Origin: Trichobilharzia szidati
Taxonomy: Eukaryota > Platyhelminthes > Trematoda > Strigeidida > Schistosomatidae
Assembly (NCBI GenBank): GCA_944472155.2
Contig: OX235273.1
Coordinates: 100,524,582 to 100,588,581 of the forward strand
Reading direction: 5' to 3'
DNA: 64,000 bases
Shown here: one piece after another, positions 1 through 11,447 of the stretch
Layout of the letters: each line of letters begins with the position of its first letter
Position numbering within the stretch: the stretch's first letter is position 1
Made by a program: the position numbers and the translations under genes
The notes under the pieces: generated by a model
What the model was told of the DNA's origin: nothing
What the model saw: the letters and a program-made list of their open reading frames with translations, nothing else
Databases searched by the model: none

Positions 1-729
1 ACACCGTATATCTTTTAAAAATTCTTCTTTGTCGTCTCTTCAGGTAGCGGTTTCTCCAGTGCCCCAGTTTGCCACATGCGAAACACCGGTCTCTCCGCAC
101 GCTTAGTCTCAGCGCCACCACTTCACGCTGCAACTCTTCGACTTGTTTCTCACACTGCTCGGATTTTGGTGGCTCTACCGCTGCAACCGTATTGCTTAGC
201 AGTTGTCTGGTCACCTTCGCAAGCTCCCCTATTTCCAGTGGCTGTATGGCATTAACCAGATGTAGCTGTTGAGATACATGTTCTGGAACACTCTCCATAA
301 ACTGGGACGCCAACATTGTGCCTCGGAAACTTCGTCCAGTGTTGGTGGAACGTGACAAAATGGGTTTGTCAAGGTCAGAAGCAATACGACAGGATCACCG
401 TCAACTCCCAGCTTCATGGTGAGAAACTGCTGCATTGCCCGCTCTCTGTCCATCGGGCTGTCAAACTCCTGCTTCAAGCGTTCAACCACTGACTTCCAAG
501 TTGCTTGCCACTCTGTTTGCCTCAAACTATCATATGCTGCCTTCGCCCCATCTCTCAGTAGCGTTCCAAATAAAAGCGTCTTCGTTGATGGTTCTTGCAC
601 GCTACTCAACCCTGCAATAGCTTTGAAGTCCCTCCAGAAGGTCGATACGTCTCCTTCTTCAAAAGCTGCAGGCCATGGGACTTTCATTTCGTGACAGGCC
701 ACGACACCAAATGTAACAACAGAAGACAA
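1..729 (-). pseudogene. Ty3/gypsy gag remnant with zinc knuckle
   Basis: The minus strand encodes a capsid-type gag. It opens at 729, with a candidate Met at 687, and runs with a frameshift near 320-330 into a second frame that continues to the window edge. The second frame ends in a zinc knuckle at about 50-100 that reads CFACGKLGHW and then NRY, so the last Cys of the C-x2-C-x4-H-x4-C motif has become Tyr. Gag would package element RNA. The frameshift and lost Cys say it is dead. Upstream lies a primer-binding-site-like stretch and a probable LTR edge at 712. Family assignment to gypsy rests on the gag fold pattern and the knuckle; the named subfamily is not known. Confidence 0.7.
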
Positions 730-1005
730 GGGCCAGGCAACAGATTGTTTATTAAGGAAATCAAAGCATATTTATATATTTTCATGTACATTATTATAGT
801 TCAGTTAAGCAAACAAACACAGTCTTCTGATTGGTTGTTTCTCACTTAAAATTAATCTATCATCTCTTTGTGACTATTTCTTGAATGTCAGATCATCAAT
901 ATGTTAACTGTATCCGCCTACGCAAAGTCTGCTGTGGTCGGTTTATGAATCAGTCTTTGTTCATATTTTCTCACTATATATATATCTATTCATTCCTGTT
1001 TACGC
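712..1005 (-). repeat. Probable LTR of the gag element (outer end unclear)
   Basis: On the plus strand the segment begins TGTAACAAC directly after ACGACACCAAA. On the element strand this is an LTR ending in TTACA followed by TTTGGTGTCG, the usual form of a gypsy LTR/primer-binding-site junction. The outer end is not resolved because a dispersed repeat starts near 1010. Confidence 0.4.
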
Positions 1006-1009
1006 AGGT

Positions 1010-1250
1010 ACATACCAATTGTACAGGCATGGATAAGTTGTCATATAAATTACACATGTTTCGATGTATGTTGAATTTACAGTTTGTTTGTTCTTTCTGA
1101 CATTGGAGTCAGTCGGAACAGTCTGCAATATAGTCTGTCCGTGTAACACATAAAGAGATATATAAATATTGTCTTCGCATTAACAAAAAACCCAGACATC
1201 AGATGAATGTAATATAAATATCTGGGAAAAATAAAGCTTGAAGTCAATTC
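1010..1250 (+). repeat. Dispersed 250-bp repeat, copy 1
   Basis: One of four copies in the window (also 1692-1938, 11198-11447 minus, 12725-12974). All share a head reading like TAGGACACACCAGTT..ACAGGCATGG, a middle TTCGCATTAACAAAAAA, and an end AATAAAGCTTGAAGTCAATTC. This copy is the most diverged at its head. No coding capacity seen. Confidence 0.7.
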
Positions 1251-1425
1251 TCCTATATGACTTTGTTGTGAACAGTATCCATGAGTTAAAGTTAATTGAT
1301 GTATTCTTTTGAGGTCAGTGATGTACTTATTCCATTTTTCAGCAGTCAAATCGTAGTTTTATAATAGCAAAGAAATTTGATCGTGGATACGAAAATTAGA
1401 TGAGGTCATGTTGGATTGTTTTACT

Positions 1426-1674
1426 GCATCAAATGGGGCCGAGGTCGATTCCATAACTCTCCATTGGCGCCATTTGTGTCAGCATGACAGACTGTACACG
1501 TAAGTTGAGTGATACATTGAAAACTGTTTGAAAACCAGTTGCTTCTTTATTTCAGATCAAGAGTACTCCTTGTACAGAATGTTGGCCAGCGTTTTCAAAT
1601 GGTAGCATCGGATTGTTCATGGAATTTGAGTTTGGATTTACTTAAATTGTCTGGAGTTGAGCTTCATTTCAGTT
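1426..1674 (+). repeat. 249-bp direct repeat, copy 1
   Basis: Nearly identical to 4287-4535, with only a few substitutions and the same length. The two copies flank the left arm of the CR1-bearing inverted duplication. It contains a splice-acceptor-like TTTATTTCAG but no convincing exon. Confidence 0.85.
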
Positions 1675-1691
1675 ATTATATATATTTATTA

Positions 1692-1938
1692 TCAATGTAG
1701 GACACACCAGTTTTACAGGCATGGAGAAGTATTATTTAAATAACATGAATTTGATTTATAGTGAAATTACATGGCCTGTCCTCTCTGACATCAGTTAGTG
1801 AGCACATTCTGATAGTTAGTCGTTCAATGGAGCACATAATGAAATATAAAAACATTGGCTTCGCATTAACAAAAAAGCTCAAGTATGTGTCGGATAAATT
1901 ATAAATATTTGAGAAAAAATAAAGCTTGAGGTCAATTC
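1692..1938 (+). repeat. Dispersed 250-bp repeat, copy 2
   Basis: Same repeat as at 1010. This copy forms the outer end of the left arm of the inverted duplication and is mirrored by 11198-11447. Confidence 0.8.
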
Positions 1939-4150
1939 CTCCACATAACTTTGTTGTGTGCGGCATCGTATCTTGTTTTATGTTCAAATTGGGTATTAAT
2001 TTAAAATGAGTGATTTATTTTTAATGTTTTTGACATCGTTTTTGTTGCAAGTAATACCAGATGTGAATTCAACTGAATGCAGTTTAATATTGGTCATTGT
2101 CAAGTAGATTTGTTTTACTGCACTCAAGTCACCCATAGCCCGCCATTTGTCACTGCATGGTTGTTCCGTACGAGTTGATAAACACGTAGGAAGCTATATA
2201 AAAACCATTTTAGATCGTTGACAGTGCTTTTATAAGATGCTGTACAGCGTCTTGTTATGGTGACTGGATTTCATCAAGGATGCTGAGCCATTGCTAGCCA
2301 AACCTTGAGGGATAATATATGAGTAAGTGACTTCAATTGTTTCTCAGCTTCAGTCGGAATGTAGATCAATGCAACTTGTACTACAAAGTAAATACAACGG
2401 AAATGTACCAGAGGGCAGAGAAAAAGTATGTGGAGTCGAACATATATGTTTATATTTGTTGTACATTGTAATTTAGTAAACATACACATCTATTTCTACT
2501 AAGTCTTTTTATGCATTTATGCTACTAGTTTATTTATAGTCTTTAGAGAAGTAAGGGTATTTAAGCGCGTTTAGGTACTGTAGTAGACTAATAGTTGATT
2601 CGTTCTAGGAATAAATAGTTTATTTATATAGTCAGTAGAGTGAAATAGTGTGTGCAGAGAGCGTTTGAAACTTAAAACCGCATTGCAGTTCCTGACATCT
2701 AGGGGGACATTGTTCCATATTTTAGAATACATGACTGTGAAGAAATTTTCGCGGAGTGTTGACTTAAAGGCTTTTATTGTCACTGTGCAAGTTTGGTTAC
2801 GCAGATCGTAAGAGCCTTCTTGTGCGAATTGTATGTCCTTAATGTCTGAGAATGATATTTTGTGTAAGACCTTATAGAAGAATACTAGGTTTATAATTAG
2901 TCGTCTTGTCCAGAGTGGGTCAAGTTGTAGAATCACGCGCCGTGAGATGTAGTCTTTCTTACATTCGTAGCCAAGGAGTTTTGAGGTAAAATATCGTTGG
3001 ATACTTTCTATTCTTAGCTTTTCACGTGTGTGAGTGCTGCTAATAATAAATGGACAGTATTCTAGTGGTGGCCTCACACAGGTTTTGTACAGAATGAGCT
3101 TTGCTTCATTGTCGTGAAAGTTCCTGAGTATGCATCCTAAGAGCATCCTCGACTTTTGAGTCTGTGATGCCACTTGCTCAGAGAATGTTAGGTTACTCGA
3201 GTACCTCAGACCTAGGTCAACGACACTTTGGAGTTTGGTTAGGTTAGCCGATTGAAGCGTTAACTTCATGTCGATTGAGGGTGCACCGAAGCAGATCCAG
3301 CCACATTTTTTAAGGTTAAATTGGAGGTTCCATAAAGACGACATAGCAGTCACTTTATCTAGTTCTTTTTGTACAACATTCTGGAAGTACCCTAGGTCAT
3401 CAGGTTGGAATGTACAAGCTACTTTGAGGTCATCTGCAAAGATGAATGGTTTCCCATGAGTAAAGCAAGCGCATATGTCGTTAATATATAGGGTAAATAG
3501 AAGGGGTCCAATGACACTACCTTGTACTACACCAGAGGTGATTTGGCTAGGTTTCGAAGTTATAGATCCGAGTTTAACTATTTGGGACCTATTGTTAAGG
3601 AATGATTTAAGCCATCCTAATAGCGGGTCACTTATTCCTAAGGATTTCAGCTTGTGCACTAGTAGTAAGTGGTCGACACGGTCAAATGCCTTTGAGATGT
3701 CAAAGTAGATGACAAGTACTAGTTGCCGTCTGTCACGACTGCTGGTCACAAAGTTAAAGAAGTCTAAGTGGCATGTTAAACAAGATCTGGATTTTAGGAA
3801 TCCATGTTGGTTCGGACTTATGATGTTGCAGCTTAGCATATGCTTGATTAGGTTTTCTTTAACTAGTCTCTCCATAATTCTAGATGCTATAGGTGTGATA
3901 TTAATTGGCCTGTAGTTACTGACGTCTGTTTTCGAGCCAGATTTGTGTTTAGGCATAATAAACGTTGTTTTCCATACATCAGGGTAAGTTTGGGTTTCTA
4001 AGGACATTGTGAATATTTTAAGCAGTAGTAAGGGAATGTCAGGGCCACCATATTTATAAAAATAGGATGATATGCCGTCAGTACCGAAACCTTTTGAGCA
4101 TTTTAGGGTTCTTATAGTTTGTATAATGTTAGTATAGTTAAATTCAACAG
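1692..4150. repeat. Left arm of a young inverted duplication
   Basis: Reverse-complements to 8866-11450. The matching region holds the CR1-like RT plus about 0.8 kb of flanking DNA and one dispersed repeat, so it was made by inverted duplication and not by two independent insertions. The RT proteins differ at only a few residues. The inner end is an abrupt break inside the element at about 4150. Confidence 0.85.
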
Positions 4151-4169
4151 TACAGGTCCCAAAAAACAT
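2571..4169 (-). CDS. CR1-like non-LTR reverse transcriptase, 5'-truncated copy
   Basis: An open frame of 532 aa covers the whole RT and thumb/C-terminal part of a CR1-clade ORF2. Visible motifs are SNYRPINITP, NQHGFLKSRSC, the YFDISKAFDRVDH motif A, SGVVQGSVIGPLLF motif B, and FADD in place of the usual YADD in motif C. The endonuclease half is missing because the copy breaks at the inner end of the inverted repeat; the first few residues come from flanking sequence. No stops or frameshifts, and it is nearly identical to the plus-strand copy at 8036. It would copy element RNA at a nicked target in the nucleus, but cannot be autonomous without the endonuclease. Confidence 0.85.
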   Translation of the reverse strand: MFFGTCTVEFNYTNIIQTIRTLKCSKGFGTDGISSYFYKYGGPDIPLLLLKIFTMSLETQTYPDVWKTTFIMPKHKSGSKTDVSNYRPINITPIASRIMERLVKENLIKHMLSCNIISPNQHGFLKSRSCLTCHLDFFNFVTSSRDRRQLVLVIYFDISKAFDRVDHLLLVHKLKSLGISDPLLGWLKSFLNNRSQIVKLGSITSKPSQITSGVVQGSVIGPLLFTLYINDICACFTHGKPFIFADDLKVACTFQPDDLGYFQNVVQKELDKVTAMSSLWNLQFNLKKCGWICFGAPSIDMKLTLQSANLTKLQSVVDLGLRYSSNLTFSEQVASQTQKSRMLLGCILRNFHDNEAKLILYKTCVRPPLEYCPFIISSTHTREKLRIESIQRYFTSKLLGYECKKDYISRRVILQLDPLWTRRLIINLVFFYKVLHKISFSDIKDIQFAQEGSYDLRNQTCTVTIKAFKSTLRENFFTVMYSKIWNNVPLDVRNCNAVLSFKRSLHTLFHSTDYINKLFIPRTNQLLVYYST

Positions 4170-4286
4170 ATGTGTAAAGTCTTATAGGTGTCCGACTAAA
4201 TTTGTTTCTGTGTATAGTTCCCGGAGAAGTGCTAAACGAACATGCTATTATTTTATGATCGCTACCTGCGAATTCATGTCCCACAT

Positions 4287-4535
4287 GCATCAAATAGGGC
4301 TGAGGTCGATTCCATAACTCTCCATTGGCGCCATTTGTGTCAGCATGACAGACTGTACACGTAAGTTGAGTGATACATTGAAAACTGTTTGAAAACCAGT
4401 TGCTTCTTTATTTCAGATCAAGAGTACTCCTTGTACAGAATGTTGGCCAGCGTTTTCAAATGGTAGCATCGGATTGTTCATGGAATTTGAGTTTGGATTT
4501 ACTTAAATTGTCTGGAGTTGAGCTTCATTTCAGTT
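4287..4535 (+). repeat. 249-bp direct repeat, copy 2
   Basis: Second copy of the repeat at 1426-1674. Beyond 4535 the two copies diverge completely. Confidence 0.85.
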
Positions 4536-4771
4536 TAAATGTAGGGTTCTTCGACCCCGACCAGGAGGTATATCGAAGTGTATGCTCAGCAGCAGAATAT
4601 CAGAAAGAGAAAGTATGTGAACATGAAAACAGCACTAATGTTTTATGTACATATAAATTTTTATAAATATATATAACCGTGTAGTAAACATTTCCTATAT
4701 TCTAGTTGTGTTTTCATGTATTTTTGCGAAGTCTTAGAGTTTATTTAATGTCATAATATATATTGATGAGT

Positions 4772-7700
4772 CTAGGCGTTATAGTGTTCTAATAGCTGAT
4801 GCGTTTTAGAAATAAGTGGTTCGTTCTGATTGGCATAGTCATTGGGATGAAACAGTTTATATAGCAAGCGTTTGAAGGTTATAATAGAGTGACAGGTCCT
4901 TATTTCTAGGGGTAAACTGTTCCAGATCTTAGAATACATGACTATGAAGAAGTTTGCACGGAGTGCTGTTTTACAGCTTTTCCTAGATACTGTGCACGTT
5001 TGGTTACGCGGGTTGTAGGAGCCTTCCGGTGAGAACTGTATGTCCTTGCTGTCTGAGAATGATATTTTATGCAAGACTTTAAAGAAGAAGAATAATAATG
5101 TATTTCATATAAATTTAAAAATTTACATGAAAATGCATGCCATTTTTACAGGCACGATCAAGTATGATATAATATCGAATCGTAGATTGTCTACGAGTTA
5201 ATCGTATTTCAACTGTTAAATATTCGATACATATAATACGCTCATTTTCTGAATTAGGCCGTATAGTTATTGAATTGTACAGTTGTCCTCCAGGTTGAGC
5301 GGGAAAATCGACTTCGTTCCGTTTTCATCCCGTGGTTGTAGGCATACGATAACCAACCAATATTGAGGTAAGTACACCTTTTACAAGGGATTGGAATCTG
5401 TTTTAGAAAAATTAAAGTGCTGAGGTGAATCATTAAATTGTAGTGAAATAGGTAAGTGCAAGTATCATTAATAAATGCATTAATAAAGGAAACACCCTAG
5501 GGTAACAACATTCATTTGCAATGTATAATGCTACAGATATATCACAAACTATCATGATATCCACTTTTGGTTTTAATACAATTATCCTCATGCCAGTTGT
5601 TTTTATTTTATACCTTTTTGTGCATTTAGTGCACAACCGTACCCTTCAGAGAGTAGGAGTATAATAAGTAATGAAGAGCTATAAGATGTTAAGTTTAATG
5701 GAGTAAAATGAGGATCAAGTAAAGACGTTTTCAGAAAATAAATGAGATAAGACATTGTGGAGTGGTATGAAAAGATCTGACGATAGACAGCAAGTTAATT
5801 TATAAGATGCCCCATAAATCTGAGCAGATCCCACATGGTCGCATCTCAACAATAGGCTGGGTGAATGGTATATATTTAAAGGTAGAAGCATGATCTGTCA
5901 AGGCGTTCATTGTTATCTTTTTCAAGATAAAGATTTAAGCCCTCATAAAAATCAGAAATATCTCGAGCCTTCAAACTTTTTAATGCTGTTCCTGCAGAAT
6001 GGGGCGATTCACCTTAGTGACCCCCACCATATGTACTGATCAGCTAACTCCACCCTCCCACCTTCAAGGTTAATGCTGAGTCGTCTCATCCAGAGTGGGT
6101 CGATACCTAGGATTATACACCTTGAGGTGTAGTCCTTTCCGCAGTCAAATCCTAGTAGTTTAGACGTGAAGTACCGTTGGACACTTTCTATTTTAAGCTT
6201 GTCACTTACGCGAGTGCTGCTGAGAATAAATGGACAATATTCTAGTGGTGGTCTGACACATATTTTATATAACATAAGTTTCGCTTCGTAGTTGTGGAAA
6301 TTCCTGAGTATGCATCCTAAGAGCATCCTCGATTCACGCGTCTGCGTTGCCACTTGCTCAGAAAATGTCAGGTCACTAGAGTACCTGAGTCCTAGGTCAA
6401 CAACACTTTGGAGTTTGGGCAAGTCACTAGATTCAAGTACCAGTTTGATATTCATTGAGAGTGAACCTAAACAGATCCAACCACATTTTTAGGTTGAATT
6501 TTAGGCTCCATGTGGAGGACCATGCAGTTACTCTATCTAGTTCTTTCTGAACAGCATTCTGAAAGTATCCTAAGTCATCACAGTGGAACGTGTAAGCTAC
6601 TGTAAGATCATCTGCAAAGATGAATGGTTTGCCAAGTGAGAAACAGCTGCATATGTCGTTGACATATAGAGTGAATAGGAGGGGGCCTAAGACGCTACCT
6701 TGAACTACTCCAGTGACTGGACTAGGTTTAGAGTTTACAGACCCCGGTCTAACTACTTGACGCCTATTGTTAAGGAATGATTCAAGCCACCCTAATAATG
6801 GGTTACTTATTCCTGAGGAGTTAAGCTTATTTTTTAGAAGCAAATGGTCAACGCAGTCAAAGGCTTTGGATATGTCGAAGTAGATGACTAGTACTAGTCG
6901 TTGTTTGTCTCGGCTACTGGTTATATAGTTAAAGAAGTCAAGGTGACAGGTCATGCATGATCTGGATTTTAGGAATCCATGTAGGTTGGGACTTAGAATA
7001 TTGCAGCTGAGCATATGCTTGAGAATATCCCCTTTAACTATTCTTTCAATAATTCTAGATGCTATGGGTGTAACATTGATTGGCCTACAGTTGTTGACTT
7101 CAGTTTTCGGTCCGCATTTGTCTTTGGGTATTATAAATGTGGTTTTCCATTTATCTGGATAGGTTTGGCTCTCTAGGGACATTGTAAAGATCTTAAGTAA
7201 CAAAAACGAAATGTTAGAAAATACCGTGTTTATACAAATACGATGGTATGCCATCAATACCAGCACTACTAGAGTTTGTAAGAGTTTTAATGGCTTGGTT
7301 AATGTTAGAATAAGTGAATTGAACTGTGCTGATTTGTTTCAGAGCTGAAGAAGAAGGAAGTTCCATTGTAGGTTGTAAACCGAGAAGTGGACTTGTGGGC
7401 TTAAGGTAGTTAGCTGCAAACGTCTCGTTAAACAGTTCACACATGTCTGCATGGTTGCTGTATAGTTGACCCTTATGTATAAGGAGAGAAATTTTACGGC
7501 TTTGACGATTCATTCGTTTCTTCAGGATTTCTGTGAGAGGACCTATTCTGGTGGTGCTGGCTAGTGCGGTGCACTCTTCATTTCTCATACGAAGGTTGTG
7601 AGCTTGCGAGATGGAGCTAAGAGTACTAAGTATTGACCCTAGTGTGCTAAAGTCGTGTCGTCTGAAGTAACTTGTTGACAGTCTCTTCTGTTTTGAACTA

Positions 7701-7774
7701 TCTTTTGGTTGAATAAATTGCTTCTTAAATTTTGAGAATTTTTTGTTTGCATTGGGATCACAGTGTCTAAGCAT
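4772..7774 (-). pseudogene. CR1-like element of a second subfamily, broken
   Basis: Reading from 7774 down, the minus strand encodes the region before the RT, the RT (motif A YFDISKAFDCVDH, motif B VVQGSVLGPLLF, motif C FADD) and the C-terminal part, clearly related to the 8036 element but much more diverged. It is broken by a frameshift near 7220-7266, another near 6435-6490, and an insertion of about 980 bp (5090-6068) that splits the C-terminal frame. The last part, 4772-5089, restarts exactly where the 6069 side stops. It is an older copy that lies in the spacer of the young inverted duplication. Confidence 0.8.
5090..6068. mobile_element. Unidentified insertion in the CR1-like pseudogene
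   Basis: The RT frame stops at 6069 and resumes at 5089, so this block of about 980 bp is foreign to the element. One edge carries a GAATAATAATG-type triplet run, which suggests a non-LTR 3' tail. No protein was recognised in it. Confidence 0.5.
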
Positions 7775-7832
7775 GTGTTTGAGTTATAGTAAAATATTCC
7801 GCCTGACATTTTACATTTAGAAGTTAAGGCGC

Positions 7833-8040
7833 TTGGGTATAACTCAACCCCTCCTCTTACAGTTCATAAACTCTTGCATCCTACCTATTTTCCTTTATTG
7901 TTCACCCTTATTCTTTCCTGGTTTGCTCAAAAAGGACTTTGTCAGAATTCGTAGAATGCTGAAGACTGTCAGTAGGATGAGTGGTGTCCCAGTGGACTAC
8001 GTAATTAACGTCGTTGTCGATAGGCATTTGACTTCGTGCA
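7833..8040 (+). pseudogene. Fragment of a third non-LTR RT family
   Basis: The frame includes LLLQFINSCILPIFLYCSP and GLLKKDFVRIRRML, matching the post-RT region of the element at 35.7-37.1 kb. It stops where the CR1-like element at 8036 starts, so the second element inserted into or joined this fragment. Confidence 0.65.
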
Positions 8041-10417
8041 GACACTGGACATTTTCGGCTGGAAACAAACTGTCACTATCCCTACAAGAGGTGACAATGT
8101 ACTAGACTTAATATTCTGTCACGATATAAGCCCCCTCTCAATCTTAGTGGGTTCTAAGTTTTCAGGTAGTGACCACAAAACAGTAATGTGTGCTCTGCCA
8201 CTTCCACTGAATAGCAATGCAGCTCATACCTCCACTTCACAACAAGTACTATATAGGAACTATAGTAAGGCAAACTGGACCTTAGTAGAATCAGCGCTAA
8301 GATCCTCCGAATGGAGCGAATACTTCACTCCTGATGACCTCTCGAGAGCTCTGAGCATCTTCTACCATAACTCGAACACATGCTTAGATGCTGTCATTCC
8401 ACTGCAAACACTTGAGCTGTCCCCACATAGGAAGTCATTCATTAAACCAAAGGATCGTATGAAATTGAAGAAACTCTCAACAAGTTACTTTAAACATCAC
8501 GACTTTGGCACACTAGGTTTAATACTTAACACTCTTAGTTCCATCTCACAAGCTCGAAATTTCCGTATGAGAAACGAAGAACGCATCGCAGTAGCCAGTC
8601 CTGCTAGAGTGTATGCACTCACGGAAATCTTAAAGAAGCGAATGAATCGCAAAAATCACAGCATTTCCCTCCTCATAGACAAAGGTAGGCTATGTACTAA
8701 TTCCCCAGACATGTGTGAATTATTCAACTCAACTTTTGCAGGTAACTACCTTAAGCCCACAGTCCAGTTACTCAATATACACCCTGCTACTAATGTGGCA
8801 CAAACTCCATCTCCACACACACCAAACTTAATTAGCACTATTGAATTTAACTATACTAACATTAAACAAACTATAAGAACCCTAAAATGCTCAAAAGGTT
8901 TCGGTACTGACGGCATATCATCCTATTTTTATAAATATGGTGGCCCTGACATTCCCTTACTCCTGCTTAAAATATTCACAATGTCCTTAGAAACCCAAAC
9001 TTACCCTGATGTATGGAAAACAACGTTTATTATGCCTAAACACAAATCTGGCTCGAAAACAGACGTCAGTAACTACAGGCCAATTAATATCACACCTATA
9101 GCTTCTAGAATTATGGAGAGACTAGTTAAAGAAAACCTAATGAAGCATATGCTTAGTTGCAACATTATACGTCCGAACCAACATGGATTCCTAAAATCCA
9201 GATCTTGTTTAACATGCCACTTAGACTTCTTTAACTTTGTGACCAGCAGTCGTGACAGACGGCAACTAGTACTTGTCATCTACTTTGACATCTCAAAGGC
9301 ATTTGACCGTGTCGACCACTTACTACTAGTGCACAAGCTGAAATCCTTAGGAATAAGTGACCCGCTATTAGGATGGCTTAAATCATTCCTTAACAATAGG
9401 TCCCAAATAGTTAAACTCGGATCTATAACTTCGAAACCTAGCCAAATCACCTCTGGTGTAGTACAAGGTAGTGTCATTGGACCCCTTCTATTTACCCTAT
9501 ATATTAACGACATATGCGCTTGCTTTACTCATGGGAAACCATTCATCTTTGCAGATGACCTCAAAGTAGCTTGTACATTCCAACCTGATGACCTAGGGTA
9601 CTTCCAGAATGTTGTACAAAAAGAACTAGATAAAGTGACTGCTATGTCGTCTTTATGGAACCTCCAATTTAACCTTAAAAAATGTGGCTGGATCTGCTTC
9701 GGTGCACCCTCAATCGACATGAAGTTAACGCTTCAATCGGCTAACCTAACCAAACTCCAAAGTGTCGTTGACCTAGGTCTGAGGTACTCGAGTAACCTAA
9801 CATTCTCTGAGCAAGTGGCATCACAGACTCAAAAGTCGAGAATGCTCTTAGGATGCATACTCAGGAACTTTCACGACAATGAAGCAAAGCTCATTCTGTA
9901 CAAAACCTGTGTGAGGCCACCACTAGAATACTGTCCATTTATTATTAGCAGCACTCACACACGTGAAAAGCTAAGAATTGAAAGTATCCAACGATATTTT
10001 ACCTCAGAACTCCTTGGCTACGAATGTAAGAAAGACTACATCTCACGGCGCGTGATTCTACAACTTGACCCACTCTGGACAAGACGACTAATTATAAACC
10101 TAGTATTCTTCTATAAGGTCTTACACAAAATATCATTCTCAGACATTAAGGACATACAATTCGCGCAAGAAGGCTCTTACGATCTGCGTAACCAAAATTG
10201 CACAGTGACAATAAAAGCCTTTAAGTCAACACTCCGCGAAAATTTCTTCACAGTCATGTATTCTAAAATATGGAACAATGTCCCCCTAGATGTCAGGAAC
10301 TGCAATGCGGTTTTAAGTTTCAAACGCTCTCTGCACACACTATTTCACTCTACTGACTATATAAATAAACTATTTATTCCTAGAACGAATCAACTATTAG
10401 TCTACTACAGTACCTAA
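8036..10417 (+). CDS. CR1-like ORF2: endonuclease tail plus intact reverse transcriptase
   Basis: A 793-aa open frame. Residues about 10-50 are the end of an apurinic-type endonuclease (PTRGDNVLDLIF, then GSDHKTVMC with the catalytic His). The RT spans about residues 330-600, with motif A FDISKAFDRVDH, motif B GVVQGSVIGPLLF and motif C FADD, followed by a long C-terminal region typical of CR1. It lacks the front of the endonuclease, so it is 5'-truncated. The frame has no damage. The open frame, and the near identity to the minus copy at 2571, argue for recent activity or a recent duplication. The exact start is uncertain because the Met may be fortuitous at the junction with an older fragment. 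Confidence 0.85.
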   Translation: MQTLDIFGWKQTVTIPTRGDNVLDLIFCHDISPLSILVGSKFSGSDHKTVMCALPLPLNSNAAHTSTSQQVLYRNYSKANWTLVESALRSSEWSEYFTPDDLSRALSIFYHNSNTCLDAVIPLQTLELSPHRKSFIKPKDRMKLKKLSTSYFKHHDFGTLGLILNTLSSISQARNFRMRNEERIAVASPARVYALTEILKKRMNRKNHSISLLIDKGRLCTNSPDMCELFNSTFAGNYLKPTVQLLNIHPATNVAQTPSPHTPNLISTIEFNYTNIKQTIRTLKCSKGFGTDGISSYFYKYGGPDIPLLLLKIFTMSLETQTYPDVWKTTFIMPKHKSGSKTDVSNYRPINITPIASRIMERLVKENLMKHMLSCNIIRPNQHGFLKSRSCLTCHLDFFNFVTSSRDRRQLVLVIYFDISKAFDRVDHLLLVHKLKSLGISDPLLGWLKSFLNNRSQIVKLGSITSKPSQITSGVVQGSVIGPLLFTLYINDICACFTHGKPFIFADDLKVACTFQPDDLGYFQNVVQKELDKVTAMSSLWNLQFNLKKCGWICFGAPSIDMKLTLQSANLTKLQSVVDLGLRYSSNLTFSEQVASQTQKSRMLLGCILRNFHDNEAKLILYKTCVRPPLEYCPFIISSTHTREKLRIESIQRYFTSELLGYECKKDYISRRVILQLDPLWTRRLIINLVFFYKVLHKISFSDIKDIQFAQEGSYDLRNQNCTVTIKAFKSTLRENFFTVMYSKIWNNVPLDVRNCNAVLSFKRSLHTLFHSTDYINKLFIPRTNQLLVYYST

Positions 10418-10630
10418 ACGCGCTTGAATACCCTTACTTCCCTAAAGACTATAAATAAACTAGTAGCATAAATGCATAAAAATACTATTTCACTCTACCG
10501 ACTATATAAATAAACTATTTATCCCTAGAACGAATCAACTATTAGTCTACCACAGTACCTAAACGCGCTTAAATACGCTTACTTCTCTAAAGACTATAAA
10601 TAAACTAGTAGCATAAATGCATAAAAAGAC
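10345..10630 (+). repeat. Tandem duplication of the CR1 3' end (about 143 bp x 2)
   Basis: The last coding residues and the 3' UTR, from TATTTCACTCTAC to GCATAAATGCATAAAAA, occur twice in a row. The left arm has a single copy. The second copy has substitutions and is not translated. Confidence 0.85.
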
Positions 10631-11197
10631 ATAGTAGAAACAAATTTTTGTTCATCAAATTACAATGTACAACGAATATAAACAAACATTTTTGTCACCA
10701 CATACTTTTTCTTGGTCCTCTGGTACATTTCTCTTGTATTTACCTTGTAGTACAAGTTGCATTGATCTACATTCCGACTGAAGCTGAGAAACAATTGAAG
10801 TCATCTACTCATATATTATCCCTCAAGGTTTGGCTAGCAATGGCTCAGCATCCTTGGTGAAATCCACTATCACCATAACTGGACGCTGTACAGCATCTTA
10901 TACAAGCACTGTTAACGATCTAAAATGGTTTTTATATAGCTTTCTACGTGTTTATCAACTTACTCGTACGGAACAACCATGCAGTGACAAATGGCGGGCT
11001 ATGGGTGACTTGAGTGCAGTAAAACAAATCTACTTGACAATGACCAATATTAATCTGCATTCAGTTGAATTCACATCTGGTACTACTTGCAAAAAAATGA
11101 TGTCAAAATCATAAAAATTAATCACTCATTTTGAATTAATACACAATTTGAACATAAAACAAGATACGATGCCGCACACAACAAAGTTATATGGAGG

Positions 11198-11447
11198 AAT
11201 TGACTTCAAGCTTTATTTTTTTCCCAAATATTTGTAATTTATCCGACACGTACTTGGGTTTTTTTTGTTAATGCGAAGACAATATTTCTATATTTCTTTA
11301 TGTGCTCCATTGAACGACTAACTATCAGAATGTGCTCACTAACTGATGTCAGAGAGGACAGGCCATGTAATTTCACTATAAATCAAATTCATGTAATTTA
11401 AATAACACTTATCCATGCCTGTACAACTGGTGTGTCCTACATTGATA
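11198..11447 (-). repeat. Dispersed 250-bp repeat, copy 3
   Basis: Mirror image of copy 2 at the outer end of the right arm. The AATAAAGCTTGAAGTC end is at 11198 and the TAGGACACACCAGTT head at 11447. Confidence 0.8.

Noticed and set aside
3268..3915. Plus-strand open frames inside 2571-4169
   Set aside because: They are antisense shadows of the CR1-like reverse transcriptase; the same shadows recur against the 8036 copy.
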